Positions 39,601-47,709 are shown, counted from the first letter of the stretch. The stretch is 64,000 nt of DNA from Aurantimonas coralicida DSM 14790 (GCF_000421645.1 NZ_ATXK01000004.1:124001-188000), one strand, 5' to 3'. Notes: generated from the letters alone by a model not told the origin. Made by a program: numbers and translations.

Positions 39601-41642
39601 GTGACCGCGTCGCCGGATGCGGAGAGGCGGGCGGTGATGTCGTTGCCGACGTCGGAGAGGCGGCCGACGAAGCCGTTGGAGCGTTCGTCGATCTCGCGCA
39701 GGCGTTCCTCGAACGCGCCGTCGAGGCTGGACAGGAAGGTCTCGCCATTCATGGCGATGCCGATGGCGCGGTCGTCGAGAACACCGGTGAGGTCGGCGAG
39801 GAACTTCTCGCTCTCGCCGGCGACCGCTTCGCCGCGGGCCTTGAGGAGACCAGTGACCGCGTCGCCCGATGCGGAGAGGCGGGCGGTGATGTCGTTGCCG
39901 ACGTCGGACAGGCGACCGACGAAGCCGTTGGAGCGTTCGTCGATCTCGCGCAGGCGTTCCTCGAAGGCGCCGTCGAGGCTGGACAGGAAGGTCTCGCCAT
40001 TCATGGCGATGCCGATGGCGCGGTCGTCGAGAACGCCGGTCAGATCGGTGAGGAATTTCTCGCTGTCACCCGCCAGCGTGTCGCCGCGCGTCTGCAGCAG
40101 GCCGGAGATCGCTTCGCCGGCGGCGGAGATACGCTCGATCAGATTGCGGCTGCGGTCGTCGAGATCGGCCGTGCGCAGTTCGATCAGCCGGGCAACCTCG
40201 TCGCCGCTCTCGCTCAGACGGCCGGTCGCGTCGTCGGCGCTCTTGGTGATACGCGCGATCAGGCTGTCGCTGTCCTTCGCCAGGCTTTCCCGTGCATTGC
40301 GGGTGTGCTCGTCCACCAGGCTGACGAACTCGTCGCTGCGCCGGGTGTAGTCGCGGGCGAGGGCGTCGCCGCGCTCGTCGAGCAGCGTGGTGAAGCGGCG
40401 GGAGGCGTCCTCGATCCGCGACAGGATATGGTCGGAGGCGCCATCGACATCCTCGACGAGACGCTGATGCGAACCGACGACGGCCGAGCGCAGGCGCTCG
40501 GCGTGGGACAGCATCGCGTCGCGCTCGGCGCCGAGATCGTTGACGAGGCCGCGGATCTTGGCCTCGTTGTCGGCATAGGCGCGCTCCAGCGAGCTCACCT
40601 CGTTGTGGACGACATTCTCCAGTTCGGCGGTGCGCGCCAGGGCGCGCTCAACGCCTTCGCCGAGGGCGGCGACCTCGCGGCGCACGGCCTGGCCGACGCT
40701 CATGACGCGCTCGGTGGCGATGGATTCCGGCTCGGCCAGTCGCAGGGCGACTTCCGCCATGGACCGGCTCATCAGGCGCATGTCGGCCGACCGGCGGACC
40801 ATCACGGCGAAGGCCATGATCAGCAGCACCGGAATGACCAGCACGGCGGCCATGACCGCCAGTTCCGACTGGCGGAACGGGTCGGCAATGCCATTCGACA
40901 GGGTCGCGATGTCCGAGCCGTAGAGGTCGTAGCTGATATAGCCGACGATGCCGACCCAGGCGGCCGAGACGGCGGCACCGATCCAGATTGGCAGCATCGA
41001 CGCGCGACGGCTGAGAAGGGCGTCGGCCATCACCGAGGTGCGGCGCTCCTCGTCATTGGCCGCGGGCTGGGAATAGGCGCGGGGCGCTTCGCTCGGCTCG
41101 GGGCGGCGCTCGGCGGTTTCGGGGCGTGGCGCGGCCTGCGCGGCCGGATGTTCGCGCGCCGGAGCGGCGGCCGGGCTTGGCTGCGGCGACGGCGCTGCCT
41201 TCTGGCGCGGCACGTCGGCGGCAGGCTGGCGGGCCGGGCGCGATGCGGCCGGCGGTGCCTGGCGGGGCGTCGGGGCAGGGCTGCGCCGGGGCGCCGTGCG
41301 GGCCGTATGCGGCTCGTACTCGGTAGCGGTGCGCGGAGCCTGCTCCTCGGTCGGTGTGTCGAACGCGACGAAATCGGCCAGCGAGGCGCGGCGCACACCC
41401 GTCGCGGGCCTGGCCTCGGCGCTCTCGGTCCTCAGCTCGCCCGCGGTCTCGCTGATCTGCCGTTCGAAATCATCGAAGGAGAACTCGACATCGGTGCGGT
41501 CGGCGGCGGAGGGTTGGTCGAGCTGTCCCGAAGCGACTGTCGCGCCATCGTCGGAGCCGGCCTCGAAATCCTCACGCAGCGCTTCCTCGATCTCGTTGAC
41601 CGTATCGTCTGAAAGCTGGTCGATGGATTTGGTCTGGGACAT
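33615..41642 (-). CDS. Giant coiled-coil membrane protein, GPR/RgsE-like
   Basis: A 2675-residue protein. After a Pro/Ala-rich region there are two transmembrane helices (about 217-238 and 261-282). About 2000 residues of alpha-helical, apolipoprotein-like repeats follow, each with DxRxxxxxxxLDER-type periodicity. A disordered Pro/Ala-rich linker (about 2330-2540) and a conserved C-terminal helical domain (IELWERYRKGERNVFTRRLY, then DEIRRKYQRDTEFR) complete it. This is the layout of the Agrobacterium Growth Pole Ring protein and Sinorhizobium RgsE, which organise polar growth; assignment is by architecture and my recall of the family. Residues 526-777 hold three near-identical 84-residue tandem copies. 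The ATG start at 41642 is the first. A strong terminator follows, so the gene is probably monocistronic. Confidence 0.8.
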   Translation of the reverse strand: MSQTKSIDQLSDDTVNEIEEALREDFEAGSDDGATVASGQLDQPSAADRTDVEFSFDDFERQISETAGELRTESAEARPATGVRRASLADFVAFDTPTEEQAPRTATEYEPHTARTAPRRSPAPTPRQAPPAASRPARQPAADVPRQKAAPSPQPSPAAAPAREHPAAQAAPRPETAERRPEPSEAPRAYSQPAANDEERRTSVMADALLSRRASMLPIWIGAAVSAAWVGIVGYISYDLYGSDIATLSNGIADPFRQSELAVMAAVLVIPVLLIMAFAVMVRRSADMRLMSRSMAEVALRLAEPESIATERVMSVGQAVRREVAALGEGVERALARTAELENVVHNEVSSLERAYADNEAKIRGLVNDLGAERDAMLSHAERLRSAVVGSHQRLVEDVDGASDHILSRIEDASRRFTTLLDERGDALARDYTRRSDEFVSLVDEHTRNARESLAKDSDSLIARITKSADDATGRLSESGDEVARLIELRTADLDDRSRNLIERISAAGEAISGLLQTRGDTLAGDSEKFLTDLTGVLDDRAIGIAMNGETFLSSLDGAFEERLREIDERSNGFVGRLSDVGNDITARLSASGDAVTGLLKARGEAVAGESEKFLADLTGVLDDRAIGIAMNGETFLSSLDGAFEERLREIDERSNGFVGRLSDVGNDITARLSASGDAVTGLLKAQGDAVAGESEKFLADLTGVLDDRAIGIAMNGETFLSSLDGAFEERLREIDERSNGFVGRLSDVGNDITARLSASGDAVTGLLKARGEVVAGESEKFLADLTSVLDDRSLGLAMDSQTFLASLDEAFETRMREIGEKNGLFLSSLTDDIDSRRNRLEEESGRFLQTLESSLGERTEQAARMLSDTSSRTLGDLDSRLAAIDHTLTETGGSLVATIEARAEAVDRSTDRVSQVLAERSQEFAGALAERSREIMDAFERGHTELTMRAGDAVTLSQSALEERTGQLRTLFDERIAGLNAIMDERAGMLAGTLDDRLLAFDLASDSRVENIATRAGEMDAALERTAARLEELLGQRREEIEAMVERSAEGLRAALDGRVGAIEKSIADHSEDIEAAFAFSQQSLIGSLDDRGASLTQAIEATVAKMESLVGSAQGAMAEGVDEKTREMARLLDERREAIESLVADSRDGLVNGLDQRIDAIASLLADRVGRFHQSLQSESVRFISGLEEQGGRLIGDIDARTGNLTAGLADRIAANQTQMASAQDALLAGLDDRHAAIRTTLDERTSVLRSLSEETHGALLSALDERIAGITGGFDDAVRQVADDLSERVQALRNVVEESRTAIVGDVDSQTERLRQEMADRTQSFGDDIAINAGAQLVAIENALSMVVEGLEERTSHLRSAAESVEASLGQSLDGRFDRIRTVMEQGRDSLIGELDGRTSTLNEEVNERVMRVTEGLDARTAAMRGLLEEARTVLIDGLDERMAAIHGMVDGSQNSILDGLDERTARISQEFEAGRTSIAAAIEERVNGMTEALFEADMRLSAALEERRDSLASIVEEAARSASATLGDRADDVRRAIEQSVGDVSTSLEARRDDLLSALESGSSNLTGAIDQRSDAISSALERGLGNVERTLNTSTAKIADSLRHAIAEATTAMSLEARQAREGLEGETAKIAESVSGIDRLFQASGEEARLRIAGEADRLAERLASLADDLAGRAAEASSTLVGEGGRIAENISGAAEVIRSLSEQSRSRFATEAEELARSITEISGTLRSETEEVRESLAGQRVALADSLSGITTTIASEFERNTRDFAAQFGEASEQIRSAGDESRQRFVSDAGAIAEQVEAATARMREMTEAAEVALRENTEGFTRRLSGASYQIRGETERVAATLEERAERFSEELGGVTTQLSEMLASNALRGELEEATRLIRDELANASQSMRDGVYAVATQLRGDVDNASQTLSRDAESARELMLAQGGELATQFASISAAIQLETERARQELLDSAGSLGQDLSTRMGEADRIIAARARVMGEDIDERTRTLATLLSSRSAEISRILDEEARPVFERLGENGTELARMIETTTRDASDKLRSENAALVSALGRRASEVVETLNRSSGDIIGSFEEKTASAVGAVSDIRDSLQQEIGSLVGRLSQTSGSLRGLVDEAVENLGAIDQTLRESGARFSQETEEASNSISLSSRLLESNVERLDKLSMTAFSKVSAIADRFQDHGTVLGEAVRLIETGEANLRATLEAGHGGIEELSAGLVKRSEEIGSLLHSFEELMGGLFDRTEQRSRLISSRLSTEMGETLVEADRQLQTTEERSRATAEAMRQAIQSVIEDASARFDGATAEIRRTAEEIRQELETARADIKRGVFELPDEARESSEAMRRAVADQIRALRDLSDVVSHSGRAFDVSSRGPERSQAPAEPRARTAAPSYSQSAPRQSAAAAVARQPEAPVFTAEEEQDVEDQIAASFMTDGNLAHDLRGSNYDTPPRAQAPAAEPRSEAPARPAPAPAQQRTPAAPLRAPARPAAPAPSAARSEPAADRGTSEPGGWVSDLLRRASQDEDDNAPVQPAAPAAGQDRNPTAPEGRSPDHVVESLNSLSVDIARAIDHKASIELWERYRKGERNVFTRRLYTMKGQQTFDEIRRKYQRDTEFRAAVDRYIGDFETLLADIAKSDPDNARSRTYLTSDTGKVYTMLAHASGRFDA
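39312..40067 (-). repeat. Three 252-bp tandem repeats inside the giant gene
   Basis: Three head-to-tail copies (39312-39563, 39564-39815, 39816-40067) encode the same 84-residue unit, including DLTGVLDDRAIGIAMNGETF and RLREIDERSNGFVGRLSDVG, differing at only a few bases. A degenerate fourth unit follows toward the C terminus and a diverged fragment precedes. Recent duplication or recombination is likely. Copy number may vary between strains and is prone to misassembly. Confidence 0.9.
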
Positions 41643-42058
41643 TTCCGTCGCGCCTCAATACTCGTTACTCTGGACCCGCTCGGCATATGGGCCACCGAAG
41701 CGGCGACAGGTTTTCAGGCCTCGCCGAATTCGGACGCAGTCAACCGTCAACGCCCGGCCAGAGGCCATCGGACAGTTTCGCACGATTGATGCTAGTTAGC
41801 GACCGCGTCGAAAGAAACCGTAAAAGGGCCCGATCCCTACAAGTTTAAACATAAGGTTAACGATAAACCGAAATTCGCGCCGGGCCCGCTGGAGTCCAAT
41901 TCTAGGCCGACATGGCACATCTGCAACGCTTTGGGGCAGGTTCCGGTCAGCGCGCTTAACGCTTCCTCCATTCCGGCGGCGGATGATCGAAGCTGCGTCC
42001 AGGACGGAGCTCTATATATGAGCTCCGGACCGCATCGCTCGATTGTTCGGATGGTCCC
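41643..42058. other. Divergent intergenic region, giant gene / Hpt gene
   Basis: A 416-bp AT-richer region carrying both promoters. GTTTAAACATAAGGTTAAC at about 41843-41861 looks CtrA-like but the two TTAA halves are eight, not seven, bases apart, so I do not call it a site. Confidence 0.5.
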
Positions 42059-42442
42059 ATGGTCTCGCTTGCGCATTCACTTCCCGACGACGCCTTCACC
42101 CCGGCAGGCGAGGGCGCACTGCGCTCCCCCTCCGGTCAGCGGCCCATCGATCTGGTGCATCTCGCCCGGCAGACGGCCGGCGATCGCAGCCTGGAGCAGG
42201 AGGTGCTCGGGCTGTTCGTGCGGCACCTGCAGCTGGTCGGTGTCCGGCTGGAGACCGCCGGCGGGCTGGAGCTGCGGCAGATCGCCCATACGCTGAAGGG
42301 AGCGTGCCGCAATGTCGGGGCGTTTCCGCTGGCCGACGCCGCCGAGGCGAGCGAGCGATCGGGCTTCGACGCGGCCAGTCTGGCGGCGCTTCGGGCCGAA
42401 GTGGACGAGACGCTCGGCTTCGTCACGGGCCTCGCACGATAG
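42059..42442 (+). CDS. Hpt-domain phosphotransfer protein
   Basis: A 127-residue protein with a single histidine-phosphotransfer domain. The phospho-accepting His is in IAHTLKGACRNVGAFPLAD (residue about 77). The rest is helical: QEVLGLFVRHLQLVG before and ASLAALRAEVDETLGFVTGL after. Such orphan Hpt proteins relay phosphate between hybrid kinases and response regulators. It starts at ATG 42059 and is divergent from the giant polar protein gene. No kinase lies nearby; DivK, a single-domain response regulator, is 6.7 kb away. Confidence 0.85.
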   Translation: MVSLAHSLPDDAFTPAGEGALRSPSGQRPIDLVHLARQTAGDRSLEQEVLGLFVRHLQLVGVRLETAGGLELRQIAHTLKGACRNVGAFPLADAAEASERSGFDAASLAALRAEVDETLGFVTGLAR

Positions 42443-42609
42443 GTCGGCGGCGTCTCTTCGAGAGGCGCCGCGGCACCGCGACCGGTTGACTTCCGACCCG
42501 TGCGAACTCTAACCAAGCGCGACCATCAGCGGCGGCGCGGGCCATGCCGTTGGCCCTTGCCACGACGCGCCCGCCGCCGACCCGACCCCGCAAGCCGAAA
42601 GCCTCATTC

Positions 42610-42930
42610 ATGCCCAAGCTCGTTTTCCTCACCCCGGAGGGTGAACGCTTCGAGATCGATGCGCCGAACGGCACCACCGCCATGGAGAACGCGGTCAAGC
42701 ACGACGTGCCCGGCATCGAGGCCGAATGCGGCGGTGCCTGCGCCTGTGCCACCTGCCATGTCTATGTCGACGAGGCCTGGACGGCGAAGACCGGCGAGCC
42801 GGAGCCGATGGAAGAAGACATGCTGGACTTCGCCTACGAACCGCAGCCGAATTCCCGTCTCTCCTGCCAGATCAAGATGCGCGACGAACTGGACGGTCTC
42901 GTCCTGACGGTCCCGGCACAGCAGGCCTGA
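42610..42930 (+). CDS. Adrenodoxin-type [2Fe-2S] ferredoxin
   Basis: A 106-residue ferredoxin with the adrenodoxin-type spacing C-x5-C-x2-C, visible as [19 protein letters not shown], and a distant fourth Cys in [28 protein letters not shown] is typical of this class, which supplies electrons to cytochromes P450 or iron-sulfur assembly. Start ATG 42610 ([11 protein letters not shown]). It is monocistronic; a hairpin separates it from the convergent DUF922 gene. Confidence 0.93.
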   Translation: MPKLVFLTPEGERFEIDAPNGTTAMENAVKHDVPGIEAECGGACACATCHVYVDEAWTAKTGEPEPMEEDMLDFAYEPQPNSRLSCQIKMRDELDGLVLTVPAQQA

Positions 42931-42985
42931 TCACGATTTTTTACGGCATTGCGGCCGGTGCGCCGGACGCGGCCGCATGTTCAGA

Positions 42986-43029
42986 CACGATAAGGGCTCG
43001 CGGCTTCGTGGTCGCGGGCCCTTATCGTG
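42986..43029. terminator. Inverted repeat between convergent genes
   Basis: CACGATAAGGGC and GCCCTTATCGTG form a 12-bp perfect stem, with a second inner pairing (TCGCG with CGCGG) around the loop. It lies between the ferredoxin and DUF922 stops. There is no U tract on either strand. Confidence 0.6.
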
Positions 43030-43069
43030 ATCGCTTGTCCGAACCTGGTTGAGCCGGTCCGGCGTGCGA

Positions 43070-43675
43070 TCAGCGCCGGTAGTCCGACACGGCCCGGCTC
43101 AGCGCGCGGCGCAGGCGGAAATTGACCTCGCGCCCCTCGATGGTGTCGAACTCGACCTGGGCCCGCTCGTGGCCGGCGAGATAGCGCTGGGTCACCTGGT
43201 TCACCAAGGCTTCCATCCGGGCGCAACTCGGCTCTGGCCGCAAATTGCGCAGCGCCATCTCCATGCGTTTCAGCCAGCTCTTGGCGATGTCCGCATGATG
43301 CTTCTCATGGCGCTCGATATCCGATTCCAGCGTTCGCCAGATCAGGATCGTCTCCGGCGCGACACCGCGGGGCGGCGCCCATTTCGGCAGAAGCATGTTG
43401 AGCGTCAGCTTCACATTGGCCATGTCGACGGCGCAGCCTTCCGCGACGCGCTTGTAGGTGACGTGCCCATCGAACTTCACCTCCGTTGCGCCGGGATGGC
43501 GTAGCCCGGTTTCGGCGACGAAGGGACCGCGGCGATTGAGATCGCGGTCGAGCTCCGCCAACGTCGTACCGCGGATGGCGAAGTAGCGAGTTGTCTCGTC
43601 CAGCGTCTCAGCCGTTGCCGACGCGCCCGCAAGGACGGCAAGGCCGGCCAGCAGCAAGATTGCCCTACGCGTCAT
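43070..43675 (-). CDS. DUF922-family secreted putative protease
   Basis: A 201-residue protein with a signal peptide (RAILLLAGLAVLAGASATA, cut near ATA-ET). The DUF922 domain has the metal-binding-like motif RHEKHHADIAKSWLKRM. TTRYFAIRGTTLAELDRDLN and CAVDMANVKLTLNMLLPKW are characteristic segments. The family is thought to be zinc-dependent peptidases on the basis of the HExxH-like EKHH; activity is not shown. The start at ATG 43675 has GAGGAAGAG upstream; the frame is open to 43870 but lacks a signal peptide. Confidence 0.87.
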   Translation of the reverse strand: MTRRAILLLAGLAVLAGASATAETLDETTRYFAIRGTTLAELDRDLNRRGPFVAETGLRHPGATEVKFDGHVTYKRVAEGCAVDMANVKLTLNMLLPKWAPPRGVAPETILIWRTLESDIERHEKHHADIAKSWLKRMEMALRNLRPEPSCARMEALVNQVTQRYLAGHERAQVEFDTIEGREVNFRLRRALSRAVSDYRR

Positions 43676-43853
43676 CTCTTCCTCACCATGTCGAAGGTCG
43701 CCGTCCGTCCACGCTAACCGTTTGGCGCGGCGACACAAGTCTCTTGCCTGCGGGAGGTGCCGCGACGGATGCACGCCGGTCGTTCCGTCCGGGAGGTTGA
43801 CAATCTGGAACAAACGAGAACATATCAGGAACACAGAACATAGGAGGAACATC

Positions 43854-43940
43854 ATGCTCGATATCGCCAAGGACCTGTTGTCGCTCGCCGTCGTGTCCGG
43901 TTTCGTGTTCAGTCTCAGCCTTCTCGTTCATGTGGTGTAG
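43854..43940 (+). CDS. 28-residue single-helix membrane peptide
   Basis: A very short frame, MLDIAKDLLSLAVVSG..., with an almost perfect ribosome binding site (AGGAGG, six bases before ATG). Residues 8-27 are a single hydrophobic helix ending in LVHVV. Two charged residues, D3 and D7, lie before it. Such tiny membrane proteins are often missed. It is not recognised. It lies divergent to DUF922 and 158 bp before dnaE. The near-optimal RBS makes translation likely. Confidence 0.55.
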   Translation: MLDIAKDLLSLAVVSGFVFSLSLLVHVV

Positions 43941-44098
43941 CCGCCGCTTTCCTGTGCACCGTTGCGGGTCGGCGGTTCCCTCCGGCGGCCACTCGGCCTA
44001 GTCGTTGGGTTGCCTTGATGGATGATGGCCGGCGGCCAGCGCCGGGAGGCGGAGCCGGCCGCGGCGGATGGCCGGCTCGGGAATGATGGAGCAACAGC

Positions 44099-47000
44099 AT
44101 GGCGTCGGATACCAAACCCAAATTCGTCCATCTGCGGGTCCACAGCGCCTTCTCACTGCTCGAAGGCGCGCTGAAGCTCGACCAGATCATCAAGTTCGCG
44201 AAGGGTGACGACGCGCCGGCGATCGGCATCTGCGACACCAACAATCTGTTCGGCGCCCTGGAGTTTTCCGAGAAGGCGTCGAAGGCCGGCATCCAGCCGA
44301 TCACCGGCTGCCAGATCGACGTCGAGTTCTCCGATTGCGAGGAGAGCCGGGGCGGGCGCCGCGAACGGAGCCTGTCCTCGATCGCGCCGCTGGTGCTGAT
44401 CGCGGCGACGGAAGCCGGCTACGCCAATCTCGTGGAGATCGTCTCGCTCGCCTATCTCGGGCATGCCGACAATCCGCGCCCGCATGTGCTGTTCGAATGG
44501 CTGGAAACGCGGTCCGAGGGAATCATCGCCCTGACCGGTGGCCCGCTCGGCCCGATCGGCTCGGCGATCGCGGCGGACCGGTCCGATCTCGCCCGCAGCC
44601 GCATGGAGCGGATGGTGCCGGTCTTCGGCGACCGGCTCTATGTCGAGCTGCAACGCCACGAGGGGCGCAGCCGCAAGGTCGAGGCCGACACGCTGCAACT
44701 CGCCTACGACATGGCGCTGCCGCTGGTGGCGACGAACGAACCCTTCTTCCTGAAGGCCGACGATTTCGAAGCCCATGACGCCCTGATCGCCGTCGCCAGC
44801 AACCGTCTGGTCAGCCAGGAGGACCGGCGCCGCCTGTCGCGCGATCACAGCCTGAAGTCCCAGAACGAGATGTCGGTGCTGTTCGCCGACCTGCCGGAAG
44901 CCCTGCACAACACGGTCGAGATCGCCCAGCGCTGCAGCTACCGGCCACGGACCCGTGCGCCGATCCTGCCGCGCTTTGCCGGCGCCGATGCCGACGCGGC
45001 CGAGGCCGAGGCGGCCGAGGTTGCCGAATTGCGGCGCCAGGCCATCGAGGGGCTGGAGGCGCGGCTTGCCGCGCACGGGCTGGCACCCGGAGAGACCGCC
45101 GAGAGCTACCGTGAGCGGCTGGAATTCGAGCTGTCGATCATCGAGCGGATGAAGTTCCCGGGCTACTTCCTGATCGTTGCCGACTTCATCAAATGGGCCA
45201 AGGCGCAGGGCATTCCCGTCGGCCCCGGCCGTGGTTCGGGCGCCGGCTCGCTGGTCGCCTATGCGCTGACGGTCACCGACCTCGATCCGCTGCGCTTCTC
45301 ACTGCTGTTCGAGCGCTTCCTCAATCCCGAACGCGTGTCGATGCCCGACTTCGACATCGACTTCTGCCAGGACCGGCGCGAGGAGGTGATCCGATACGTC
45401 CAGGAGAAATACGGGCGCGAGCAGGTCGGCCAGATCATCACCTTCGGAACGCTGCAGGCGCGCGCCGTGCTGCGCGACGTCGGCCGCGTTCTCGAAATGT
45501 CCTACGGCCAGGTCGACAAGCTCTGCAAGCTGGTGCCGCAGAACCCGGCCAATCCGGTGACGCTGGCGCAGGCCCTGGTCGAAGAGCCCCGCCTGCAGGA
45601 GGCGCGCGAGAAGGAAGAGATCGTCGACCGGCTGATCTCGATCGCGCTGAAGCTCGAAGGGCTCTACCGCCACGCCTCGACCCATGCGGCGGGTATCGTG
45701 ATCGGCGACCGGCCACTGTCGCAGCTCGTGCCGATGTACCGCGATCCGCGCTCGGACATGCCGGTCACCCAGTTCAACATGAAATGGGTCGAGCCGGCCG
45801 GTCTGGTGAAATTCGACTTCCTCGGCCTGAAAACCCTGACGGTGCTGCAGAAGGCGGTCGAGCTGATCGCCCGCACCGGGCCGACCATCGATCTGTCGGC
45901 CATCCCGCTGGACGACGCCAGGACCTACGAGATGATGACCCGCGGCGAGACCGTGGGCGTGTTCCAGGTGGAATCGGTCGGCATGCGCAAGGCGCTGATC
46001 GGCATGCGCCCGGACCGGTTCGAGGACATCATCGCGCTGGTGGCGCTCTATCGGCCAGGTCCGATGGAGAACATTCCGACCTACAATGCGCGCAAGCACG
46101 GCGAGGAAGAGCCGGACTTCATCCACGACAAGATCGCGCCGATCCTGAAGGAGACCCAGGGCGTCATCATCTACCAGGAACAGGTGATGCAGATCGCCCA
46201 GGTCCTGTCAGGATACTCGCTCGGCGAAGCCGATCTCCTGCGCCGCGCAATGGGCAAGAAGATCCGCGCCGAGATGGACAAGCAGCGCGTCCGCTTCGTC
46301 GAGGGCGCGGTCGCCAACGGCCTCGACAAGGCCCAGTCGAACATGATCTTCGACCTTCTGGCGAAGTTCGCCGACTACGGCTTCAACAAGAGCCACGCCG
46401 CCGCCTACGCGCTGGTCGCCTACCAGACGGCCTATTTGAAGGCGAACCACCCGGTCGAGTTCCTCGCCGCGTCGATGACGCTGGACGCCGGTAATACGGA
46501 AAAGCTCAACGATTTCCGCATGGACGCCATGCGGCTGGGCATCAAGATCGTGCCGCCGTCGGTGCAGACCTCGTTCCGGCAGTTCGAGGTGGGCGAGAAC
46601 AAGATTTTCTACGCGCTGGCCGCCATCAAGGGCGTCGGCGAGCAGGCGGTCGACCACATCGTGGCGACGCGCGGCGACGGCAGCTTCCAGTCGCTCGAGG
46701 ACTTCTGCGCCCGCATCGACCCGAAGATCGTCAACAAGCGGACGCTCGAATTCCTCATCGCCGCCGGCGCGCTGGATTGTTTCGGCCACGAGCGGGCGCT
46801 GCTGTGCGCCAATATTGACCTGATGGCGTCCTATGCCCTGCGCGTGCACGAAGGCCGCACATCCGGCCAGCACGACATGTTCGGCGGCGCCGGCAGCGAG
46901 CCCGAGCCGCTGCATCTCAATCCCGCGCAGCTCTGGACCTCGTCGGAAAAGCTGCTGCGCGAATTCCAGGCGATCGGCTTCTATCTCTCGGCGCATCCGC

Positions 47001-47560
47001 TGGACGAGTACAAGACGACGCTGAAGCGTCTGCGGGTGCAGACCCATGCGGAGGTGATCCATGCGGTCAAGCGCGGCGCCACGGCCGGCAAGCTGGCCGG
47101 CACGGTGACCTCCCGCCAGGAGCGCAAGACCCGGAGCGGCGGCAAGCTCGGCATTATCCAGTTGTCCGATCCGAGCGGCCAGTACGAGGTCGTCCTGTTC
47201 TCCGAAGCGCTCTATGCCTTTCGCGACCAGCTCGAGCCGGGGTCTTCGGTGATCGTCGGCGTGTCGGCCGAGGAGCGGCCGGAGGGGGTCTCGTTCCGCG
47301 TCCAGTCGGTGCAGTCGCTGGAGGACGAGGCCGTGCGCATGCAGAAGGCGCTGCGCGTGTTCATGCGGGACGCCAACCCGCTGCAGGCCTTCAGGAGCCA
47401 GTTGCGCGCCGACGGCGACAGCGAGATTTCGCTGGTTCTGGTCCGCGACGGCGGCGAGCGGGAGGTGGAGATCACGCTGCCGGGCCGCTACCGGGTATCG
47501 CCGCAGATGGCGAGTGTGGTGAAGGCGGCGCCCGGCGTCCTCGACGTCGAGCTTCTGTAG
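44099..47560 (+). CDS. dnaE: DNA polymerase III alpha subunit
   Basis: The 1153-residue replicative polymerase subunit (DnaE1 type). The N-terminal PHP domain starts FVHLRVHSAFSLLEGALKLD. Catalytic aspartates are in MPDFDIDFCQDRREEVIRYV near residue 413. Other features include GPGRGSGAGSLVAYAL, HASTHAAGIVIGD, YRPGPMENIPTYNARK and the fingers stretch YNARKHGEEEPDF. The C terminus has the OB-fold (GTVTSRQERKTRSGGKLG). It starts at ATG 44099 and is followed by a weak hairpin. Length is as expected. Confidence 0.98.
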   Translation: MASDTKPKFVHLRVHSAFSLLEGALKLDQIIKFAKGDDAPAIGICDTNNLFGALEFSEKASKAGIQPITGCQIDVEFSDCEESRGGRRERSLSSIAPLVLIAATEAGYANLVEIVSLAYLGHADNPRPHVLFEWLETRSEGIIALTGGPLGPIGSAIAADRSDLARSRMERMVPVFGDRLYVELQRHEGRSRKVEADTLQLAYDMALPLVATNEPFFLKADDFEAHDALIAVASNRLVSQEDRRRLSRDHSLKSQNEMSVLFADLPEALHNTVEIAQRCSYRPRTRAPILPRFAGADADAAEAEAAEVAELRRQAIEGLEARLAAHGLAPGETAESYRERLEFELSIIERMKFPGYFLIVADFIKWAKAQGIPVGPGRGSGAGSLVAYALTVTDLDPLRFSLLFERFLNPERVSMPDFDIDFCQDRREEVIRYVQEKYGREQVGQIITFGTLQARAVLRDVGRVLEMSYGQVDKLCKLVPQNPANPVTLAQALVEEPRLQEAREKEEIVDRLISIALKLEGLYRHASTHAAGIVIGDRPLSQLVPMYRDPRSDMPVTQFNMKWVEPAGLVKFDFLGLKTLTVLQKAVELIARTGPTIDLSAIPLDDARTYEMMTRGETVGVFQVESVGMRKALIGMRPDRFEDIIALVALYRPGPMENIPTYNARKHGEEEPDFIHDKIAPILKETQGVIIYQEQVMQIAQVLSGYSLGEADLLRRAMGKKIRAEMDKQRVRFVEGAVANGLDKAQSNMIFDLLAKFADYGFNKSHAAAYALVAYQTAYLKANHPVEFLAASMTLDAGNTEKLNDFRMDAMRLGIKIVPPSVQTSFRQFEVGENKIFYALAAIKGVGEQAVDHIVATRGDGSFQSLEDFCARIDPKIVNKRTLEFLIAAGALDCFGHERALLCANIDLMASYALRVHEGRTSGQHDMFGGAGSEPEPLHLNPAQLWTSSEKLLREFQAIGFYLSAHPLDEYKTTLKRLRVQTHAEVIHAVKRGATAGKLAGTVTSRQERKTRSGGKLGIIQLSDPSGQYEVVLFSEALYAFRDQLEPGSSVIVGVSAEERPEGVSFRVQSVQSLEDEAVRMQKALRVFMRDANPLQAFRSQLRADGDSEISLVLVRDGGEREVEITLPGRYRVSPQMASVVKAAPGVLDVELL

Positions 47561-47629
47561 GCGAGGGCGGATACGGGCCCCGCCCGCCGCGGCCTTGGCG
47601 GCCGGAACTGGTGGGGTAATGACGCGGAT

Positions 47630-47649
47630 CGCGATCGTCGGGGATCGCG
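47630..47649 (+). terminator. Weak hairpin after dnaE
   Basis: CGCGATC and GATCGCG form a 7-bp stem with a GTCGGG loop, 70 bp after the dnaE stop and before the convergent HAD gene. No U tract. Confidence 0.3.
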
Positions 47650-47709
47650 ACGGTCAGTACGCGCAGTGGCGTTTCGCCGCTGCGCGGTGGACGAAGCCGG
47701 GCGGACCCC

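Noticed and set aside
39312-40067. Regularly spaced repeats possibly resembling a CRISPR array
   Set aside because: The unit is a 252-bp coding repeat inside an intact reading frame, with no spacers and no cas genes.
37866-41612. A very long plus-strand open frame (over 1200 codons) opposite the giant gene, and a similar one at 34920-37760
   Set aside because: They mirror the repetitive GC-rich coding strand; the translations are Gly/Ala/Asp/Arg-biased without domains. The minus-strand protein has transmembrane helices, a conserved C-terminal domain and a terminator.
41843-41861. CtrA-like TTAA-N8-TTAA upstream of the giant gene and Hpt gene
   Set aside because: Spacing between halves is eight bases, not seven, so it misses the consensus.
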